Source: Streptomyces sp. NBC_00306 (lineage in GTDB: Bacteria; Actinomycetota; Actinomycetes; Streptomycetales; Streptomycetaceae). Taken from it: 64,000 bases of DNA. The position numbers and the translations under genes were made by a program. Numbering within the stretch: the stretch's first letter is position 1; every line of letters starts with the position of its first letter. This document shows positions 7,433 through 17,111 of the stretch, one piece after another. The notes under the pieces were generated by a model. It did not search any database. It was not told the origin of the DNA and saw only the letters and a list, made by a program, of their open reading frames with translations. The DNA lies in assembly GCF_036169555.1 (NCBI RefSeq), contig NZ_CP108032.1:1364001-1428000 (forward strand), given 5' to 3'.

Positions 7433-8626
7433 ATGGCGATGATGCGGCTCCGGCGCGAGGATCCGCGTGTCGTCGGCTCGTTCAGGCTTCACCGGCGGCT
7501 CGGCGCGGGCGGGATGGGCGTCGTCTATCTCGGTTCGGACCGCCGGGGCCAGCGGGTCGCGCTGAAGGTGATCCGGCCGGATCTGGCGGAGGATCAGGAG
7601 TTCAGATCGCGGTTCGCCCGTGAGGTGTCCGCCGCCCGGCGGATCCGCGGCGGCTGTACGGCGCGGCTGGTGGCGGCCGATCTGGAGGCGGAACGGCCGT
7701 GGTTCGCCACGCAGTACGTTCCCGGCCCCTCGCTGCACGACAAGGTCGCCGAGGAGGGCATCCTCGCGGCCTCCGAGGTCGCCTCGGTCGGGGCGGCGCT
7801 CGCCGAGGGCCTGGTGGCGGTGCACGAAGCCGGTGTCGTGCACCGGGATCTGAAGCCGTCGAACATCCTGCTGTCGCCCAAGGGCCCGCGCATCATCGAC
7901 TTCGGCATCGCCTGGGCGACCGGCGCGAGCACGCTGACGCACGTCGGTACGGCGGTCGGCTCTCCCGGCTTCCTCGCCCCCGAGCAGGTACGGGGGGTGG
8001 CGGTCACCCCGGCCACGGACGTGTTCGCGCTGGGGGCGACCCTCGCGTACGCGGCGACCGCGGACTCCCCTTTCGGGCACGGCGGTTCCGAGGTGATGCT
8101 GTACCGCGTCGTGCACGAGGAACCGCATCTGCACGGCGTACCCGACTCGCTCGCCCCGCTGCTGAGCGCCTGTCTGGCCAAGGACCCGGAGGAGCGCCCG
8201 AGCACCCTGCAGCTCTCGATGCGGCTCAAGGAGATCGCGGCGCGGGAGGCCCAGGGGCTGCCGGAGGCGCGGCCGCCGGCCCAGCGCGAACGCATCGAGG
8301 CGGACCGGCCGACGTCCCGCTACCCGGAACGCCTGGAGCGTACGGAGCGCATGGAGCGTCCGGAACGGCCGGAGCGCGGTGAGCGGCCGGAGCGGCGTAC
8401 GGGGGGTTCGGGGTCGCGGCCGCAGCCGTCGCGCACCGGGGGTTCGCGCCCGCAGCAGCCACGCAACTCCCGCCCCCAGGGACGGCAGGGCACCCGGCCC
8501 GGAGGGCGGACGACGTCGGGGGGGCGGCGGCCGGCAAACCCGAGGCTGCTGCGGCAGCGGATCATCGTCTTCTTCGTCGTGACGCTGATCGTCGCGCTGG
8601 GCATCGCCGCCGCCCAGCAGTTGTGA
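7433..8626 (+). CDS. PknB-type serine/threonine protein kinase with C-terminal membrane anchor
   Basis: A 397-aa Hanks-type kinase. The glycine loop GAGGMGVVY is at 24-32, the ATP lysine in ALKV is K45, the catalytic loop HRDLKPSN is at 137-144, DFG is at 156-158, and the APEQ motif of the activation segment is present. After the kinase domain (about 1-270) comes a basic, Arg/Pro/Glu-rich linker with ERPERPERGERPER repeats, then one membrane helix at about 376-394. Almost nothing lies outside the membrane, so there is no PASTA or other sensor domain. AGGGGA precedes the ATG. Targets are unknown. Confidence 0.92.
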   Translation: MAMMRLRREDPRVVGSFRLHRRLGAGGMGVVYLGSDRRGQRVALKVIRPDLAEDQEFRSRFAREVSAARRIRGGCTARLVAADLEAERPWFATQYVPGPSLHDKVAEEGILAASEVASVGAALAEGLVAVHEAGVVHRDLKPSNILLSPKGPRIIDFGIAWATGASTLTHVGTAVGSPGFLAPEQVRGVAVTPATDVFALGATLAYAATADSPFGHGGSEVMLYRVVHEEPHLHGVPDSLAPLLSACLAKDPEERPSTLQLSMRLKEIAAREAQGLPEARPPAQRERIEADRPTSRYPERLERTERMERPERPERGERPERRTGGSGSRPQPSRTGGSRPQQPRNSRPQGRQGTRPGGRTTSGGRRPANPRLLRQRIIVFFVVTLIVALGIAAAQQL

Positions 8627-8645
8627 CCCGGGCCCCGGGGGTGGT

Positions 8646-9464
8646 TCAGGCTCCCGGGCGGCCCGTCGCCACCGCGTAGAACGCCACCGCTGCGGCCGCG
8701 CCGACGTTCAGCGAGTCGACGCCATGGGCCATCGGGATGCGCACCCACTCGTCCGCGGCGACCAGCGCCTGGGTGGACAGGCCGTCGCCCTCGGCCCCGA
8801 GCATCAGCGCCACCCGTTCCAGCCGGTGCGGTGCGGCCTCGTCGATCGTCGCGGCCTTCTCGTCGGGGGTGAGGGCGAGGAGCTTGAAGCCCGCCTCCCG
8901 TACGGCGTCAAGTCCCTTGGGCCAGGCGTCGAGACGGGCGTACGGGACCGAGAAGACCGCACCCATGGAGACCTTCACGGACCGGCGGTAGAGCGGGTCC
9001 GCGCAGTCCGGGGAGAGCAGGACCGCGTCCATCCCGAGGGCGGCGGCGCTGCGGAAGATCGCGCCGATGTTGGTGTGGTCGTTGACGGACTCCATCACCA
9101 CGACCCTGCGGGTGGTCCGGAGCAGTTCGTCGGCCGTCGGGAGGGGCTTGCGCTGCATGGACGCGAGAGCGCCGCGGTGCACGTGGTAGCCGGTGACGCG
9201 TTCGGCGAGCTCGGGGCTGACCGCGTAGACGGGTGCCGGGAGTTCGTCGATGACATCGCGCATGACGTCGACCCACTTGGCGGACAGCAGCATGGACCGC
9301 ATCTCGTATCCGGCGTCCTTGGCCCGTCTGATCACCTTCTCGCCCTCGGCGATGAACAGGCCTTCGGCGGGCTCGCGCTTGCGTCGCAGCTCGACGTCGG
9401 TCAGCCCCGTGTAGTCGCGCAGACGCGGGTCGTCGGGGTCCTCGACAGTGATGAGATCGGCCAC
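8646..9464 (-). CDS. TrmH/SpoU-family RNA 2'-O-methyltransferase
   Basis: A 272-aa SPOUT-class methyltransferase using S-adenosylmethionine to methylate a ribose 2'-OH in tRNA or rRNA. All three SpoU motifs are visible: NIGAIFRSAAALG (132-144, with the conserved Asn and Arg), LGAEGDGL (222-229) and MAHGVDSLNVGAA (245-257). An N-terminal RNA-binding extension (about 1-110) contains FIAEGEKVIRRA. The RNA target cannot be told from sequence. The gene is convergent with the kinase gene, with stops 19 bp apart. Confidence 0.92.
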   Translation of the reverse strand: MADLITVEDPDDPRLRDYTGLTDVELRRKREPAEGLFIAEGEKVIRRAKDAGYEMRSMLLSAKWVDVMRDVIDELPAPVYAVSPELAERVTGYHVHRGALASMQRKPLPTADELLRTTRRVVVMESVNDHTNIGAIFRSAAALGMDAVLLSPDCADPLYRRSVKVSMGAVFSVPYARLDAWPKGLDAVREAGFKLLALTPDEKAATIDEAAPHRLERVALMLGAEGDGLSTQALVAADEWVRIPMAHGVDSLNVGAAAAVAFYAVATGRPGA

Positions 9465-9517
9465 AGGGTGATACTGCCTTCTCCTGGTGGTGGTGCCAAC
9501 GCCTGGGCAGGAGTCGG

Positions 9518-10774
9518 TTACTGGGGGTTACGCGGGTGCTGGGGGTTCCGCGGGCCGACGGTGACGACCTCGCCGATGACGATGACGGCCGGCGGGCGTA
9601 CGTCCTCGGCCACGACCGTCTCCGCGACGGTGGCGAGGGTCGCGTCGACACGGCGTTCGGCGGCCGTCGTGCCCTCCTGGATCAGGGCGACGGGAGTGTG
9701 CGGGTCACGGCCGTTGGCCGTCAGCGTCTGGGCGATCGCGCCGATCTTGTCGACGCCCATCAGGACGACGAGGGTGCCGCGCAGCCTGGCGAGTGCCGGC
9801 CAGTCGACCAGCGAACGGTCGTCGTCCGGGGCGACATGGCCGCTGACGACGGTGAACTCATGGGCCACACCGCGGTGGGTGACCGGGATGCCGACGGCTC
9901 CGGGCACGCTGATGGAGCTGGAGATCCCGGGGACGACGGTGCACGGGATACCGGCCTGGGCGAGCGCCTCGGCCTCCTCCATGCCGCGGCCGAACACGAA
10001 GGGGTCGCCGCCCTTGAGCCGTACGACGGCCTTGCCCGCCTTGGCGTGCTCGATCAGGGCGTTGTTGATGGCCTCCTGGGCCATGTAGCGGCCGTAGGGG
10101 ATCTTCGCGGCGTCGATCACCTCGACGTGCGGCGGCAGTTCGTCGAGAAGGTCGCGGGGGCCGAGACGGTCGGCGATGACGACATCGGCCTCGGCGAGGA
10201 GCCGGCGGCCGCGGACGGTGATGAGGTCCGGGTCGCCCGGACCGCCGCCGACGAGAGCGACGCCCGGGGTCCTGGTGCGGTGGTGCGGGGCGGCGAGGGT
10301 GCCGTCGCGCAGTCCTTCGACGATGGCGTCGCGTACGGCGGCGGAGCGGCGCGGGTCACGGCCGGTGAGGACGGCGACCGTCACACCCTCCGACCGTCCG
10401 GTCGCGGGGGTCCAGGCGGTCGCGGCACCGGCGTCGTCGGACCGCACGCACCAGGTGCGGGTGCGCTCGGCCTCGGCGGAGGCCTGTGCGTTGGCCTCGG
10501 CGTCGGCGGTCGCGATGAGGACGTACCAGGCGTCGGAGAGATCCCCGTCGGCGTACCGGCGCTGCTCCCAGCGGATCTCGCCGGACGCGGCCATGGCCTC
10601 GACGGAGGGCGTCGCGGAGGGCGAGACGAGCAGGATGTCGGCACCGGCGGCGATCAGCGCGGGGAGCCGGCGCTGGGCGACCTGCCCGCCACCGACGACG
10701 ACGACGCGTCGCCCCGAGAGGCGGAGCCCGACGGGGTAGGCGGGGTGCTCGGGCGCGTGCGCTTGCTCGGCCAT
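9518..10774 (-). CDS. cobA: Uroporphyrinogen-III C-methyltransferase with CysG-like N-terminal domain
   Basis: A 418-aa two-part protein. Residues 20-160 resemble the precorrin-2 dehydrogenase/ferrochelatase part of CysG (VVVVGGGQVAQRRL Rossmann start). Residues 171-410 are the SUMT methyltransferase: GVALVGGGPGDPDL, RLKGGDPFVFGRG (252-264) and VVPGISSS. It makes precorrin-2 for cobalamin and, if the first domain is active, sirohydrochlorin for siroheme. The ATG at 10774 follows GAGGAG. Some long extensions upstream are open in this frame but run into repeat DNA and are not coding. It belongs with cobT and cobL to the right. Confidence 0.92.
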   Translation of the reverse strand: MAEQAHAPEHPAYPVGLRLSGRRVVVVGGGQVAQRRLPALIAAGADILLVSPSATPSVEAMAASGEIRWEQRRYADGDLSDAWYVLIATADAEANAQASAEAERTRTWCVRSDDAGAATAWTPATGRSEGVTVAVLTGRDPRRSAAVRDAIVEGLRDGTLAAPHHRTRTPGVALVGGGPGDPDLITVRGRRLLAEADVVIADRLGPRDLLDELPPHVEVIDAAKIPYGRYMAQEAINNALIEHAKAGKAVVRLKGGDPFVFGRGMEEAEALAQAGIPCTVVPGISSSISVPGAVGIPVTHRGVAHEFTVVSGHVAPDDDRSLVDWPALARLRGTLVVLMGVDKIGAIAQTLTANGRDPHTPVALIQEGTTAAERRVDATLATVAETVVAEDVRPPAVIVIGEVVTVGPRNPQHPRNPQ

Positions 10775-11857
10775 GGCGGTGGGGACTCCTCGTACCGTAC
10801 GGAGGTGCGGTCCGCTGCGACGATGAAGCGGCTGGTGGGGCCACGATATCGGGGGGCGGCGAGAGGGTGCCCGGGCGGGCGGCGCGGCTGGGTTGTGACG
10901 TCGGCCGAGACCCGGGTTGCGGGCGGGCGGTGCGGCAAGTGGTTGCCGCGCCATGGCGCGGGCGTCGTCGCGCCGGCAGGCGGTGCCGGCTTCGCGCGAG
11001 CGCGGGGCCGGGCTGGCGGAGGTGGCGAGCAGCCCGCCGCACGTCCGTAGCTGCGCCCGCGGGGTGAGAGCGGCCTCGCGCGGCCGGCGGGCGGTCCGGG
11101 ACACCGGGCACGGTGAGCCGCCGCCGACGCCCTGGCACCCCGCTTCCGCGAGCGCGGCGAGCACCCCGACCCACCGACATCGCGGACGAGGTGAGAGGCA
11201 CTGACCCATTTCTCGGCGGCCAACCAGCCCGGGGTGGCTGACAACCGGCCCGCCCGGAGCCGGCAGGCAGCCGGCGGATCGCCGCGCGGCGATCCGGGCA
11301 GCGCCGCTGTCGTCGCGCCCACAGGCGGGACCGGCCCTGAGCACGGGCGCAGACAGACCGGGACGCGTGCGACACCCCCGCCGGCAGACAGGTCCGGCCC
11401 GGGCGGCAGACAACCGGCCCCCGCAGGCGCGCATCGGCATGCGGGGCCAACCCTGAGCACGAGCGCCGACAGACCGGGACCGCGAGTTCCCTTGCGACGG
11501 GACGACAGACAACCAGCCCCGCAGGCGCGCGCCCCCGGGCCGACGCCCACCGCTCGCATCGGCACGCGGGTCCGGTTCCGGCTCGCAAGGCGGCCGGCAG
11601 CCGTCCTCTGCCGTTCGTCGCGCCCGCAGGCGGGACCGGCCCTGAGCACGGGCGCAGACAGACCGGGACGCGTGCGACACCCGCGCCGGCAGACAGGTCC
11701 GGCCCAGGCGGCAGACAACCGGCCCCGCAGGCACGCGCCGCCCTGCGGGTCCGTTCCGGGCCCGCGGGGCGGCCGGCATCCGCCCTCTGCCGCCCCGTCG
11801 CCCCAGCAGGCGGGACCGGCCAAGCCCAAGGGCCCGGCCCGGGCCCGCCCGCTTTCG
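10775..11857. repeat. Intergenic repeat region between cobA and cobT, with a 118-bp direct repeat
   Basis: There are 1083 bp without a credible gene. A unit of about 118 bp at 11311-11430 recurs at 11616-11734 with only about three mismatches and one indel. Between them, 11451-11530 is a decayed partial copy. Shorter motifs (GCAGACAGACCGGGACGCG, GACAACCGGCCC, CGCAGGCGGGACCGGCC) recur many times. All reading frames through it give Arg/Pro/Ala-rich repeats with poor codon bias. Confidence 0.75.
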
Positions 11858-14800
11858 CTACTTCTCCGTCACGCCCGCCGAGTCGAACGTCGCCACCTCG
11901 TGCATCGCCCTTGCCGCGCTCTGCACCACCGGCAGTGCCAGCAGTGCGCCCGTGCCCTCGCCGAGGCGGAGGTCCAGGTCGACCAGGGGGCGCAGGCCCA
12001 GCTTGTTGAGGGCTGCCACGTGGCCCGGTTCCGCGCTGCGGTGGCCCGCGATGCAGGCCGCCAGTGCCTCGGGTGCGACGGCGCGGGCGACCAGGGCCGC
12101 CGCTCCCGCCGAGACGCCGTCCAGCACCACCGGCGTACGCAGTGACGCGCCACCCAGGATGAAGCCGACCAGAGCCGCGTGCTCCAGGCCGCCGACCGCG
12201 GACAGGACGCCGATCGGGTCCGCGGGGTCCGGCGCGTGGAGGTCCAGCGCGCGGCGGACGACGTCGACCTTGCGCGCGTGCATCTCGTCGTTGATGCCCG
12301 TGCCGCGGCCCGTGATCTCGCCCGGGTCGATGCCGGTGTAGACGGAGATCAGCGCCGCCGACACCGTCGTGTTGGCGATGCCCATCTCGCCGGTGAGCAG
12401 CGCCTTGTTGCCCGCCGCGACCAGGTCCCGCGCCGTCTCGATGCCGACCTCGACCGCCGCGAGGACTTCCTCACGGGTCAGCGCAGGGCCGGTGGTGAAG
12501 TCCGCCGTGCCGGCGCGCACCTTGCGCGGCAGCAGTCCGGGCGTCGCGGGCAGGTCGGAGGCGACTCCGACGTCCACGACGCAGACCTCGGCGCCGACCT
12601 GGTTGGCGAAGGCGTTGCAGACCGCTCCCCCGCCGAGGAAGTTCGCGACCATCTGGCCGGTCACCTCCTGGGGCCAGGCCGTGACCCCCTGCGCGTGCAC
12701 CCCATGGTCTCCGGCGAAGATCGCGACGGCCGCGGGCTCGGGGATCGGCGGCGGGCACATCCGGGAGAGTCCGCTCAGCTGCGCGGAGATGATCTCCAGC
12801 ATGCCGAGCGCACCTGCCGGCTTCGTCATCCGCTTCTGGCGCTCCCACGCCTCGCCGAGCGCCTTGGCGTCCAGCGGGCGGATGTTGGTGACGGTCTCCT
12901 GGAGCAGATCGTGCGGGTCCTCGCCGGGCAGGGCGCGGCGGCCGTACGTCTCCTCGTGGACGACCCACGACAGCGGCCGGCGCTTGGACCAGCCCGCCTG
13001 CATCAGCTCGGGCTCCTCCGGGAACTCGTCGACGTAACCGACGCACAGGTACGCCACGACTTCGAGGTGTTCGGGCAGTCCGAGCGCGCGCACCATCTCA
13101 CGCTCGTCGAAGAAGCTGACCCAGCCGACACCGAGCCCTTCCGCGCGGGCCGCGAGCCAGAGGTTCTCGACCGCGAGGGCCGAGGAATACGGCGCCATCT
13201 GCGGCTGCGTGTGACGGCCGAGCGTGTGGCGTCCCCCGCGCGTCGGGTCGGCGGTGACGACGATGTTGACCGGGGTGTCGAGGATCGCCTCGATCTTCAG
13301 TTCCTTGAACTGCTTGGCCCGGCCCTTCGGCAGCGACTTGGCGTACGCCTCACGCTGGCGCTGGGCGAGTTCGTGCATCGAACGCCGGGTCTCGGCGGAA
13401 CGGATGACGACGAAGTCCCACGGCTGCGAGTGACCCACGCTGGGCGCGGTGTGCGCGGCCTCCAGGACGCGCAGCAGCACCTCGTGCGGGATGGGGTCGG
13501 AACGGAAGCCGTTGCGGATGTCCCGGCGCTCGCGCATCACGCGCAGTACGGCCTCGCGCTCGGCGTCGTCGTATCCGGGCGCGGGCCCGTTGTCGGCGGC
13601 GACCGGTTCGGGCCCGGCGACCGGAAGGGTCTCCTCCGGTACGGGCTCGGCCGCGGGGTCCTGGACGGACATGGGCTGGGACTCCTGTACGGCCTCGGCG
13701 TCCGGCTCCGGCAGGGGCTCGGGCTCCGGCGCGGCGTCGGTCACCTCTTCCGCGTGCTGGACGACGACGTGCTCCGAGGCCTCGCGCGGCGCGGGCACCA
13801 TGACCCCGGCGTCGGCCTCCACCTCTGCTTCGGGCTCCGCCGGGTGCTCGATCGCCGCCACGGGCTCGGCGGACGGAACCTCGTCGACCGGTTCCGCCTG
13901 CGCGGGTACGGACACGGTCCCCACCTCGGCCTCAGGCGCCTCATGGAGGGCCTCCGGCGACGCGGAGACAGGCTCCTCCACCACGACCTCCGGTGTCGCG
14001 ACCGGCTCCGGCTCGGCCGCCTGTTCCGGGACGACGGCGACCGGCGTGGGCGCCAGGTGCTGATCGTCGGGCAGCGAGCCCTCGACCGGCACGAAGTGTC
14101 CCTCGGACGACTGCTCCGGCGCGGGCTCGGGCAGCGCTTCGGGCTGCTGCTCCGCCTCCTGCTCCGGTACCGGCGTTTCCGCCACCGGCGCTTCCGCCAC
14201 CGGCATTTCCGTCACCGGCATTTCCGTCACCGGCGCTTCCGCCACCGGCATCTCCGCCACCGGCGCTTCCGTCGCGACCGGTGTGACAGAGGCGTCCGCT
14301 GTGACAGGCGAGGGCTCCGGGACGACCGTTTCTGCTGGTACCGGATCCGGGGTCCGGAGCTGCGGGGCCTGGGGCTGGGGAACCTGCGGCTGCGGGTTCC
14401 AGGGCGCCCCCGCCTGCGGCGGGATCTCCCCCAGCTGCGGACCCGGCAGCGGGGCGCCGTTCTCGTCCCGCGGAATGTCCAGGTACTCCGGGCCCGTGGT
14501 GGCCGGTCCGGGATTGTTCTGCACGGTCAGGGGGTGCGGAGGCATGCCCGCGGGACCGCGGTCGGCCAGGGAGCGGACGACACCGCCGGAGGTGTCGGGC
14601 ATCGGCGGGCCCATGTGCAACGGACGCCGCGCCGGCGGAGGCGTCGGGGTCGCGGACGACGGCGGGATGCGGACGCCTCGGAGGTCGACGGAGCCCGAGT
14701 GACGGCCTCCGGCCTCGTGCGCACCGGTTTCGTGCTCGACGGCAGCACGCGCCGCGGCTTCGTGAACCGCCGTCTGGGAAGCGGCCTCGTGGGCAGCGGC

Positions 14801-15421
14801 CTCGTGGGAAGCCGCCCCACGCGTGCTGTCGTGTGCGTTCGCCTGCCCGTTCTCCGCGGCCTCGTACAGGCCCGCAGCCGGCTCGCCCCCGAACGCCGCC
14901 TGGAAGTTCTCGGCGAGGGCGGACTGCTGCGCCGAGGCCACCGGGCCGAGACCCTGCCCCGGACCGGCGGCGGGCTGTATGCCCGTCACCGCGTGGTCGG
15001 GAGCGCCGGAGAAGCCGGGGGTTCCCGGATCCGCCGGGGCGTCGAAGCCCGGGCTGCCCAGATCCGTCGGAGCGGCGAAGGCGCCTCCCGCCTGCGGGGC
15101 GCTGCCGTACTCGGCCATCGGCTGGTCGGAGGCGTAGTGCTCGGCCAACGGCGCCTGGGTCATCCGGTGCGCGGGGGCGGCGAACTGCTCGGCCACCGGC
15201 GCCGGCGCATGGCCCGTCGCGCCGTGGTGCGTCGGTGCGGCCGGCACGGACTGCGGGTCGCTCCACGCGCCCTGCGCCCCCGGCATGAGCAGCAGATCGT
15301 CCTCTTCGGAATGGGTCTCGGACGGGTCCTGGAAGGTGTACGCACCGGGGATGCCCGGCTGCTCCACCACGCCCGCGTTCTCGGGCATTCCCTCGCCCGG
15401 GATCTGGCCGGTGTCAGTCAT
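11858..15421 (-). CDS. cobT: BluB-CobT fusion with long disordered N-terminus (dimethylbenzimidazole synthesis and activation)
   Basis: A 1187-aa protein in three parts. Residues 1 to about 610 are low-complexity and acidic, with a 7-unit pentapeptide repeat of E-M/A-P-V-A/T type. About 615-835 is a BluB-like flavin nitroreductase domain (RRDIRNGFRSDPIP, APSVGHSQPWDFVV, GLGVGWVSFF) that would make 5,6-dimethylbenzimidazole from FMN. About 840-1187 is CobT (KPAGALGMLE, IFAGDHGVHAQGV, TGEMGIANTT, catalytic-Glu region EPGH), which activates that base with nicotinate mononucleotide. Fusion would channel the lower ligand of B12. The ATG at 15421 follows GAGGGG. Confidence 0.93.
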   Translation of the reverse strand: MTDTGQIPGEGMPENAGVVEQPGIPGAYTFQDPSETHSEEDDLLLMPGAQGAWSDPQSVPAAPTHHGATGHAPAPVAEQFAAPAHRMTQAPLAEHYASDQPMAEYGSAPQAGGAFAAPTDLGSPGFDAPADPGTPGFSGAPDHAVTGIQPAAGPGQGLGPVASAQQSALAENFQAAFGGEPAAGLYEAAENGQANAHDSTRGAASHEAAAHEAASQTAVHEAAARAAVEHETGAHEAGGRHSGSVDLRGVRIPPSSATPTPPPARRPLHMGPPMPDTSGGVVRSLADRGPAGMPPHPLTVQNNPGPATTGPEYLDIPRDENGAPLPGPQLGEIPPQAGAPWNPQPQVPQPQAPQLRTPDPVPAETVVPEPSPVTADASVTPVATEAPVAEMPVAEAPVTEMPVTEMPVAEAPVAETPVPEQEAEQQPEALPEPAPEQSSEGHFVPVEGSLPDDQHLAPTPVAVVPEQAAEPEPVATPEVVVEEPVSASPEALHEAPEAEVGTVSVPAQAEPVDEVPSAEPVAAIEHPAEPEAEVEADAGVMVPAPREASEHVVVQHAEEVTDAAPEPEPLPEPDAEAVQESQPMSVQDPAAEPVPEETLPVAGPEPVAADNGPAPGYDDAEREAVLRVMRERRDIRNGFRSDPIPHEVLLRVLEAAHTAPSVGHSQPWDFVVIRSAETRRSMHELAQRQREAYAKSLPKGRAKQFKELKIEAILDTPVNIVVTADPTRGGRHTLGRHTQPQMAPYSSALAVENLWLAARAEGLGVGWVSFFDEREMVRALGLPEHLEVVAYLCVGYVDEFPEEPELMQAGWSKRRPLSWVVHEETYGRRALPGEDPHDLLQETVTNIRPLDAKALGEAWERQKRMTKPAGALGMLEIISAQLSGLSRMCPPPIPEPAAVAIFAGDHGVHAQGVTAWPQEVTGQMVANFLGGGAVCNAFANQVGAEVCVVDVGVASDLPATPGLLPRKVRAGTADFTTGPALTREEVLAAVEVGIETARDLVAAGNKALLTGEMGIANTTVSAALISVYTGIDPGEITGRGTGINDEMHARKVDVVRRALDLHAPDPADPIGVLSAVGGLEHAALVGFILGGASLRTPVVLDGVSAGAAALVARAVAPEALAACIAGHRSAEPGHVAALNKLGLRPLVDLDLRLGEGTGALLALPVVQSAARAMHEVATFDSAGVTEK
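14170..14274. repeat. 15-bp tandem repeat inside cobT
   Basis: Seven units of 15 bp (CCGGCGTTTCCGCCA type) run without a gap. They encode the pentapeptide repeat in the disordered N-terminus. Being a multiple of 3, changes in copy number do not break the frame. Confidence 0.9.
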
Positions 15422-15751
15422 GCATACCCCTCGCCCATCGCTTGTGATCCTTCCCCGTCGCCCGGGGCGCCCGGCGCCGCGCACCTGACGCCCGTCAACA
15501 AGAACGAGCGGGTGCGCCGCGCGGCACGATGCCCCACGGACTCACAGCATTCTCGCGGCCGTTCGCGGCCATGGCACGGAGATCCGGCACGGTCCGCTGT
15601 GGGCTGCGCCACGTTGCGCGTCCCCCGGTTCCGACGTACCACATACCGGAGCCAAAGCGACCCCATTTTCCGGACATTGACGAACGAAGCGACGAACGTC
15701 CGGGCGCGGTACAACGATCGGCCAGCCTACCCCGCGGCCCTCGGCGGCGGG
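15422..15751. other. Intergenic region between cobT and cobL
   Basis: 330 bp containing the cobT leader and probably its promoter. I looked for a cobalamin riboswitch and did not find its conserved boxes. Short minus-strand frames exist (for example 15495-15677, beginning MSGKWGRFGSG) but have no ribosome site and weak codon bias. Confidence 0.5.
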
Positions 15752-16990
15752 TCAGTGGGCGCGGTCGGGCTGCCGTCCGGAGAGCAGGAAGACGACGGAC
15801 CGTTCGCGCTCCGCCCAGCCCTCGGGGTCCAGTTCGACGCTCTGGAGGAGCGCGCATTCGACGATGTATCCGCCGGCGGCGAGTGCCTCGCCGATCGCCT
15901 CGGCCTCGTCGCGGGTCGACGCGTGGGTGACGATGCGTTCCGGCCGCCGGTCGGCGCAGGCGGTGACGACGGGGACCCCGCCGCCCCCGATCCGTACGAC
16001 ATCGGGTTCGGGCAGCCGCTCCAGCACATGGGGTGCCTGGGCGTTCACGATCTGCATCTGGACGCCGGCGCCGCGTGCGGCAGCGTCGGTACGGGCGCAG
16101 TTGCGCGCGTCGGCGTCGACGGCGATCACCGCGGCACCGAAGCGGGCCGCCTCGGCGGCGAGGGCGCCGCTGCCGCAGCCGATGTCCCAGACGAGGTCGC
16201 CGACACGGGGCCCGAGGCGGGCCAGTTGGGCGGCGCGCAGCTGCTCCGACTCCCCCTCGCCTCCGCTCTCCCGCTCGTCGCCGTCCTGCGCGTAGGACTC
16301 GGTGGGCAGCGCCCAGCCGCGCGTCCCGGACGGATAGCCGGGCTCGCGGCCCGCGATCCAGCCGCTGCCCTGGACGGTGGTGCTGCCCGTGCCGCCGATG
16401 ACGATCACGACGTTGGGGTCGCGCCACACGTGGTCGGCGGCCTTGTCGGAGGTGAGGACGGTGACCTGCTCGCGGTCGGTGCCCAGCTCCTCGCAGATGA
16501 CGAAGGTGCGGTGGACGCCTTCCAGCAGGAGGGCGAGCTCGGCGGGGCCCGCGCCCGGGGAGGTGAGGACGGCGACCTTGGTGTGTGCGCGGCAGACGTT
16601 GACGGCGCGTCGCAGGGTACGGCTGTGGGCGACGACCACCTGGGCGTCGTCCCAGGGCATCCCCGCGCGGGCGAAGGCGGTGGCGACGGAGGAGACGCCG
16701 GGCACGACCTCGACCTCCAGGCCGTGCTCGGGGGCCCGCAGGGTGCGGACGACGCCGAAGAAGCCCGGGTCGCCGTCGGCGAGGACGACGGCGCTGCCAC
16801 GGTGGACCGCGATCCGCCTGGCGGCGAGGTCGACACTGCCGAGCCGGATGCGCTCGGCGTCCCGTGGCACCTCCGGGAGCGCGAGATGGTGGGCCGCCCC
16901 GGCCACCAGCGTGGCGGCGGAGAGGGCGGACCTGGCCGCGGCGGTGAGGGGCGAACCGTCCCAGCCGATCACCGTGACGCGGTCGGCCAT
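15752..16990 (-). CDS. cobL: Precorrin-6Y C5,15-methyltransferase (decarboxylating), CbiE-CbiT fusion
   Basis: A 412-aa cobalamin enzyme that methylates precorrin-6Y at C5 and C15 and removes the acetate carboxyl. The CbiE half is residues 1 to about 205 (VTVIGWDGSPL, GDPGFFG, VVPGVSSVATAFARAG). The CbiT half is about 250-405, with the SAM motif VWDIGCGSGALAAE at 267-280 and EPDVVRIGGGG. The two halves are joined by an acidic linker. The start ATG at 16990 has AGGGAG upstream; an extension further upstream is open but lacks support. Confidence 0.93.
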   Translation of the reverse strand: MADRVTVIGWDGSPLTAAARSALSAATLVAGAAHHLALPEVPRDAERIRLGSVDLAARRIAVHRGSAVVLADGDPGFFGVVRTLRAPEHGLEVEVVPGVSSVATAFARAGMPWDDAQVVVAHSRTLRRAVNVCRAHTKVAVLTSPGAGPAELALLLEGVHRTFVICEELGTDREQVTVLTSDKAADHVWRDPNVVIVIGGTGSTTVQGSGWIAGREPGYPSGTRGWALPTESYAQDGDERESGGEGESEQLRAAQLARLGPRVGDLVWDIGCGSGALAAEAARFGAAVIAVDADARNCARTDAAARGAGVQMQIVNAQAPHVLERLPEPDVVRIGGGGVPVVTACADRRPERIVTHASTRDEAEAIGEALAAGGYIVECALLQSVELDPEGWAERERSVVFLLSGRQPDRAH

Positions 16991-17111
16991 CGTCGTCAGT
17001 CTCCCTGGTGGTGTCGCAGGTGGTGCAGGGCGTGCCCGTACGGGCACGCCGAGGCTACCTGGGGTACGCACTCACTGAATCAGCCGGGGCCCGGGCAGTT
17101 CCAGTCGGCGG

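Noticed and set aside
10800..11830. Long Arg/Ala/Gly-rich open frames on the minus strand upstream of cobA
   Set aside because: They run through repeat DNA, have repetitive low-complexity translations and poor codon bias, and the CysG-like domain of cobA begins properly at 10774 after GAGGAG.
15495..15677. 60-codon minus-strand frame beginning MSGKWGRFGSG
   Set aside because: No ribosome site, about 65% third-position GC only, and no clear family. It lies in the cobT leader.
15422..15751. Cobalamin riboswitch expected near cobT/cobL
   Set aside because: I looked for the conserved B12-box and core on both strands here and in 10775-11857 and found no match. A covariance-model scan (Rfam Cobalamin) would settle it.
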